Assembly: GCF_024753135.1 (NCBI RefSeq)
Contig: NZ_JANUGP010000010.1
Location: 62,001-126,000, forward strand
Length of the DNA: 64,000 nucleotides
Origin: Streptomyces pyxinicus
Lineage (GTDB): Bacteria > Actinomycetota > Actinomycetes > Streptomycetales > Streptomycetaceae
Direction: 5' to 3'
Positions 60,491 to 64,000 of this stretch are shown here, one piece after another. The position numbers and the translations under genes were made by a program. The notes below the pieces were generated by a model, which worked only from the letters and a program-made list of their open reading frames with translations, was not told the DNA's origin and ran no database searches. Numbering within the stretch: the first letter of the stretch is position 1; every line of letters starts with the position of its first letter.

Positions 60491-60509
60491 TCATATCAAT
60501 AAGGCATGA
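60491..60509. promoter_or_regulatory. LysR T-N11-A operator in the bla promoter
   Basis: TCAT-N11-ATGA: 4-bp perfect arms around an 11-bp centre (ATCAATAAGGC). It contains the T-N11-A core of LysR sites and lies 8 bp from the blaA start. AT-rich DNA continues to 60530, probably with the blaL promoter. Confidence 0.65.
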
Positions 60510-60627
60510 GGTGTTCAAAGTTTCCTCTTGGACATGGGAGGAGGTCTGCTGTTTCGCTGTCCCCGTCGAAGATCGACGCCGCCGGCCGCTCGCGGGCACC
60601 GGCGGACTTCACGGGAGGACTGTGCCC

Positions 60628-61545
60628 ATGACCGGAACCGACCGTCTCGACCCCCTGCCGCGCCGGGGCCTGCTCAAGGCGGGCCTCGCGCTCACCACCA
60701 CCGCGCTGGCGGCGACCGCCGCCGCCGCCGCGCCCACCGCCGCCGCGACCCCGGCCGACACCGGTGAGCTGGCCGACCTGGAGCGGCGCCACGGCACGCG
60801 GCTCGGGGTGTACGCGCGCAACGCGCGCACCGGGCGGACCCTGACCCATCGCGCGGCCGAGCGGTTCCCGATGTGCTCGACGTTCAAGGCGTTCGCCGCC
60901 GCCGCGGTGCTGCGCGACCACGCCGACCGCGCCCCGATGCACCGCGTGATCCACTACCCGCCGCACGACATCCTGCCCAACTCGCCCCGCACGGAGGAGA
61001 ACCTGGCGACCGGCATGACCGTGGCCGACCTGTGCGCGGCGGCGATCCAGTACAGCGACAACGCGGCCGGCAACCTGCTGCTGCGCGAGCTGGGCGGCCC
61101 GGCCGGGCTGACCCGCTTCTTCCGCTCGCTCGGCGACGAGGTGAGCCGCCTCGACCGCTGGGAGCCCGAGCTGAACACCGCGATCCCCGGCGACGCACGG
61201 GACACCACGAGCCCCGAGGCGATCGGCCGGACGCTGGAACGGCTCATCCTGGGCCGGGCCCTGGACGGCGCCGCCCGGGAGCGGCTGGTCGGCTGGATGC
61301 AGGGCAACACCACCAGCGGGGCCCGCTTCCGGGCCGGCCTGCCGCGCGACTGGGTGGTGGCCGACAAGACCGGCACCGGCGACTACGGCACCGCCGACGA
61401 CCTCGGGGTGGCCTGGACGACCCGGCGGACACCGGTCGTGCTGACCGTGCTGTCGACCCGGACCGCCCCGGACGCGCCGGCCGTCGACGCGCTCGTGGCC
61501 GAGGCGGCGCGGATCGCGGCCCGCGTGGTGGCGCCGGGGGAGTAG
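60628..61545 (+). CDS. blaL: Class A beta-lactamase
   Basis: A 305-residue secreted enzyme that hydrolyses beta-lactams. A twin-arginine signal is visible (RRGLLKAGLALTTTALA). All class A motifs are intact: CSTFK (Ser84, Lys87), SDN (143-145), RWEPELN (Glu179 equals Glu166 in standard numbering) and DKTGTG (247-252). A Cys directly before the active-site Ser occurs in several streptomycete and carbapenemase-type enzymes. GGGAGG lies before ATG 60628. It is controlled by the divergent blaA-blaB pair, by analogy with S. cacaoi. Confidence 0.93.
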   Translation: MTGTDRLDPLPRRGLLKAGLALTTTALAATAAAAAPTAAATPADTGELADLERRHGTRLGVYARNARTGRTLTHRAAERFPMCSTFKAFAAAAVLRDHADRAPMHRVIHYPPHDILPNSPRTEENLATGMTVADLCAAAIQYSDNAAGNLLLRELGGPAGLTRFFRSLGDEVSRLDRWEPELNTAIPGDARDTTSPEAIGRTLERLILGRALDGAARERLVGWMQGNTTSGARFRAGLPRDWVVADKTGTGDYGTADDLGVAWTTRRTPVVLTVLSTRTAPDAPAVDALVAEAARIAARVVAPGE

Positions 61546-61631
61546 CCCGGTGACCCGCACGTGATGCCACCGCCGATGCCAGCCACACCCGCCGGAACCC
61601 GTCCACGCGGCTCCGGCGGCCGGGGCGCTTC

Positions 61632-62195
61632 TCAGCCCGCCCGGTGCGCGATGGGGGCGTCGTAGGGGGCGAGGGTCCGGTCCGAGCCCAGCGCGACGAC
61701 GGCGCCCGCCTCCCGTAGATCCCGCAGCCGCCAGGCGCGAGCCGCCCGGTCGCCGCCCAGCCGACGTCGGCGCGGGTGTAGCCGGTGCGCGGCGGCTGCC
61801 TTGACGCGGCCACCCCCAACTCCGCGAAGCGCGACAGGAGTTCGTCGGGTGCCATCTCGATGTGCTCGATCTGCTGGGCCGCGCGCCCGCTCGGCCCGAG
61901 GGCGGCGACGGTGTCCAAGGACGTGCCGTACGGCGGTGTCCCCGATGGCGTGCGTCGCGGTGCGCACGCCGGCCGCGTGCGGGGCTCGTACCGCCTCGGC
62001 GTGGGCGCGCGGGTCCGGCCAGAACGCGGCCGTGCCCCGGCCGTGGCAGCCGGGGCGCTCCAGCCGGGCCGTGCCGCCCTCGACGGTGCTGTCCATGAAG
62101 AACTTGACCCCGCCGACCCGCCGGTGCCGCCCGGCCCGGTCCTGGAGCGTGACCAGTTCCCGCAGGCCGTCGGCATCGGCGCCCGGCATCCGCGC
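61632..62195 (-). pseudogene. Amidohydrolase (YtcJ-type) remnant with frameshifts
   Basis: Pieces of an amidohydrolase-3 protein occur in two minus-strand frames: GVKFFMDSTVEGGTARL and THAIGDTAVRHVL in one, DTVAALGPSGRAAQQIEHIE and RFAELGVAASRQPPRTGYTRA in the next, then AGAVVALGSDRTLAPYD back in the first. At least two frameshifts are needed to join them. Both the N-terminal metal motif half and the C-terminal end are missing. The gene is clearly dead. Confidence 0.8.
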
Positions 62196-62204
62196 GGCCC
62201 GGTC

Positions 62205-62760
62205 ACGCCCGCCACGCCGACGGCGGCGACTTCAGCGTCCCGGAGGCAGCCAGACGGCTCGGCGCCCGGACCGGGTCCGTCTACCACCACGTGGACGGCC
62301 GGGACGGCATCATGGAACTCCTCCGGGAGCGGGTGGCCGCCGCGATCGACCCCGGCACCCTCGGCCTCGGCCCCTGGGACACCCTTTGGAGACGTGGGCC
62401 GCTCCTACCGCGCCGCCTTCGCCGCGCACCCCCGGGCCATCCCGCTGCTCATGGCCTCACCGGTGCGCGCGCCGAGCGTCCTCGGCCAGTACGAACGCGC
62501 GGTGACCCTGCTGCGCTCGGCCGGCTTCCCGCGTGCCGGGATCATGCCGCTGATCACCGCGCTGGAGAACCTGGTGCTCGGCTCGGCCCTCGGCCTGGCC
62601 GCCCCGGAGACCGACGGCGCGCCCATCCCGCACCGCGCCGACGCCCTCGCCGCGGTCGGTGACGGCCGCGCCGGCCGGGCCTTCGGGGTGGGCCCGGCCG
62701 CTGTTCTGAACCGCGCCCGCGCCCTGCGGGAGGAGGTGCACGGCCCCGGCCCGCATGAAC
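62205..62760 (+). pseudogene. TetR-family regulator remnant
   Basis: The plus strand begins within a TetR helix-turn-helix (GDFSVPEAARRLGARTGSVYHHVDGRDGIMELLRERV). Near 62388 the frame shifts, and the C-terminal ligand domain continues as GRSYRAAFAAHPRAIPLLMASPV and GIMPLITALENLVLGSALGLAAP. The first helix and start codon are missing. It starts about where the divergent amidohydrolase fragment breaks off, so a deletion probably removed both 5' ends and the shared promoter. Confidence 0.78.
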
Positions 62761-62800
62761 GGAGAGCGACGAAGGGGCGGTTTCCCAGTACCGCCAGTAA

Positions 62801-63061
<261 letters not shown>

Positions 63062-63152
63062 ACGCGCAGGTCGGGCGCGCCGCACGCTTTTCGGCGGCCC
63101 CGATCAGGGAACCCGGTCGGCCCATCCGTCCCCGCACGACGCAGGAGGCGCC

Positions 63153-64000
63153 ATGACGGACCGGCACGGTGACCGGCCGAACCCGGTCACCCGGCACGAC
63201 CGCCCCGACTTCCCCGCCCAGGACCAGCCGCACCCGGGCTGGACCGGTCCGATGGACCCGCCGCCCGACCACGGCGAGGAGTCCTACCGCGGCTCCGGCC
63301 GGCTGGACGGCCTCAAGACCGTGATCACCGGCGGGGACTCCGGCATCGGACGGGCGGTGGCCCTCGCCTTCGCCCGCGAGGGCGCCGACGTGCTCTTCAC
63401 CCACCTCGACGAGGAGGCGGACGACGCCCGCGAGACTTCCCGCCTGGTGGAGGACGCCGGGCGGAAGGCGGTCGCGGTCTCCTGCGACATCCGCGAGGAG
63501 GCCAACTGCCGGGCCCTGATCGACCGCGCGGTCGCGGAGTTCGGCCGCGTCGACGTCCTGGTGAACAACGCCGCCTACCAGATGTCCCAGCCGGACGGCA
63601 TCGAGGCGATCAGCACCGAGCAGTTCGACCGGGTGCTGCGCACCAACCTGTACGGCATGTTCTGGCTGACCAAGTTCGCGCTGCCGCACATCCCTTCCGG
63701 CGGCTGCGTCATCAACTCCGCGTCCGTGCAGGCGTACAAGCCCAGTCCGCATCTGCTGGACTACGCGACGACCAAGGGCGCGATCGTCACCTTCACGCAG
63801 GGCCTCGCGCAGATGGTCGCCGAGCGCGGCATCCGGGTCAACGCGGTGGCGCCGGGCCCGGTGTGGACACCGCTGATCCCCGCGACGCTGCCGGACACGA
63901 CGGAGTTCGGCAAGCAGTCCCCGCTCGGCCGCCCGGCCCAGCCCGCCGAACTCGCCCCGGCCTACGTCTATTTGGCCTCGACCGAGGCGAGCTACATCAC
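63153..64000 (+). CDS. SDR-family oxidoreductase (YghA-like), partial at right edge
   Basis: The first 282 residues of a short-chain dehydrogenase, open at the right edge. A 45-residue N-terminal extension rich in Pro/His/Asp (RPDFPAQDQPHPGWTGPMDP) is typical of the YghA/YhdF branch. The NAD(P) site is VITGGDSGIGRAVALAFAREGA. VNNAAYQ, the catalytic Ser in INSASVQ and Tyr-x3-Lys in YATTKGA are all present. AGGAGG is placed well before ATG 63153. It likely reduces aldehydes under general stress, by family analogy. Confidence 0.94.
   Translation, partial: MTDRHGDRPNPVTRHDRPDFPAQDQPHPGWTGPMDPPPDHGEESYRGSGRLDGLKTVITGGDSGIGRAVALAFAREGADVLFTHLDEEADDARETSRLVEDAGRKAVAVSCDIREEANCRALIDRAVAEFGRVDVLVNNAAYQMSQPDGIEAISTEQFDRVLRTNLYGMFWLTKFALPHIPSGGCVINSASVQAYKPSPHLLDYATTKGAIVTFTQGLAQMVAERGIRVNAVAPGPVWTPLIPATLPDTTEFGKQSPLGRPAQPAELAPAYVYLASTEASYI

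Overview
The window looks like chromosomal DNA of a Streptomyces or close relative. GC content is very high throughout, codons end almost only in G or C, GTG and TTG starts are frequent, and the protein families are typical of the genus: SpoIIE-type phosphatases, secreted chitinase and alginate lyase, LAxTG sortase substrates, and a FurA-KatG pair. The sequence shows no replication origin, CRISPR array, rRNA, tRNA or intact insertion sequence. Both edges cut a gene: a DUF1996 wall protein on the left and an SDR oxidoreductase on the right.

Layout. 1-8.6 kb: wall-anchored protein, a GNAT enzyme with a perfect CebR-type operator in front, a lipoprotein, a secreted lipase, a methyltransferase, a flavodoxin-like protein, and an odd hydrolase/acetoacetate-decarboxylase-like fusion with a small partner. 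8.6-19.2 kb: GNATs, HtpG, an SRPBCC protein, a strongly folded non-coding stretch, a membrane PP2C phosphatase, a nucleotidyltransferase/BON/metallophosphoesterase operon, an MFS transporter and an aldo/keto reductase. 19.2-26.7 kb: an accessory stretch with decayed genes (2'-5' RNA ligase, ricin lectin), CutA, and an XRE-TPR regulator divergent from a tight operon of small and cysteine-rich proteins ending in an isoaspartate-methyltransferase-like enzyme. 26.9-32.3 kb: a methyltransferase, a rhomboid-like membrane protein and pyruvate carboxylase, whose 3' end with its terminator is duplicated in tandem.

32.3-46.6 kb is dominated by secreted carbohydrate-active proteins: PL7 alginate lyase, GH18 chitinase with a pair of DasR-like boxes, a GH31 enzyme, a sialidase-fold/ricin protein and a CBM32/beta-helix protein. 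A CelD-type acetyltransferase, an exopolyphosphatase and a flavin monooxygenase lie among them. 47-58.4 kb is rich in stress functions: a large-subunit catalase, an RsbT/RsbX/PP2C phosphoswitch operon with an apparently eroded rsbS upstream, a MarR regulator, an acyltransferase, and furA-katG. 58.6-61.5 kb is a complete inducible beta-lactamase locus arranged like blaB-blaA-blaL of S. cacaoi, with a T-N11-A operator in the divergent promoter. 61.6-62.8 kb is a scar in which an amidohydrolase and a TetR gene have both lost their 5' ends. A small CxxC protein and the SDR gene follow.

How the parts relate: extracellular glycan breakdown has likely regulator inputs in CebR- and DasR-type sites. 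Peroxide and general stress are served by two catalases, Fur and the Rsb-type switch. Cell-wall stress is served by the bla locus. The best candidates for something undescribed are the XRE-to-methyltransferase cassette at 20.5-25.8 kb, the structured region at 12.88-13.14 kb and the double pseudoenzyme fusion at 5.5-7.9 kb. All assignments come from reading the sequence and remembered family motifs; no database search was run.
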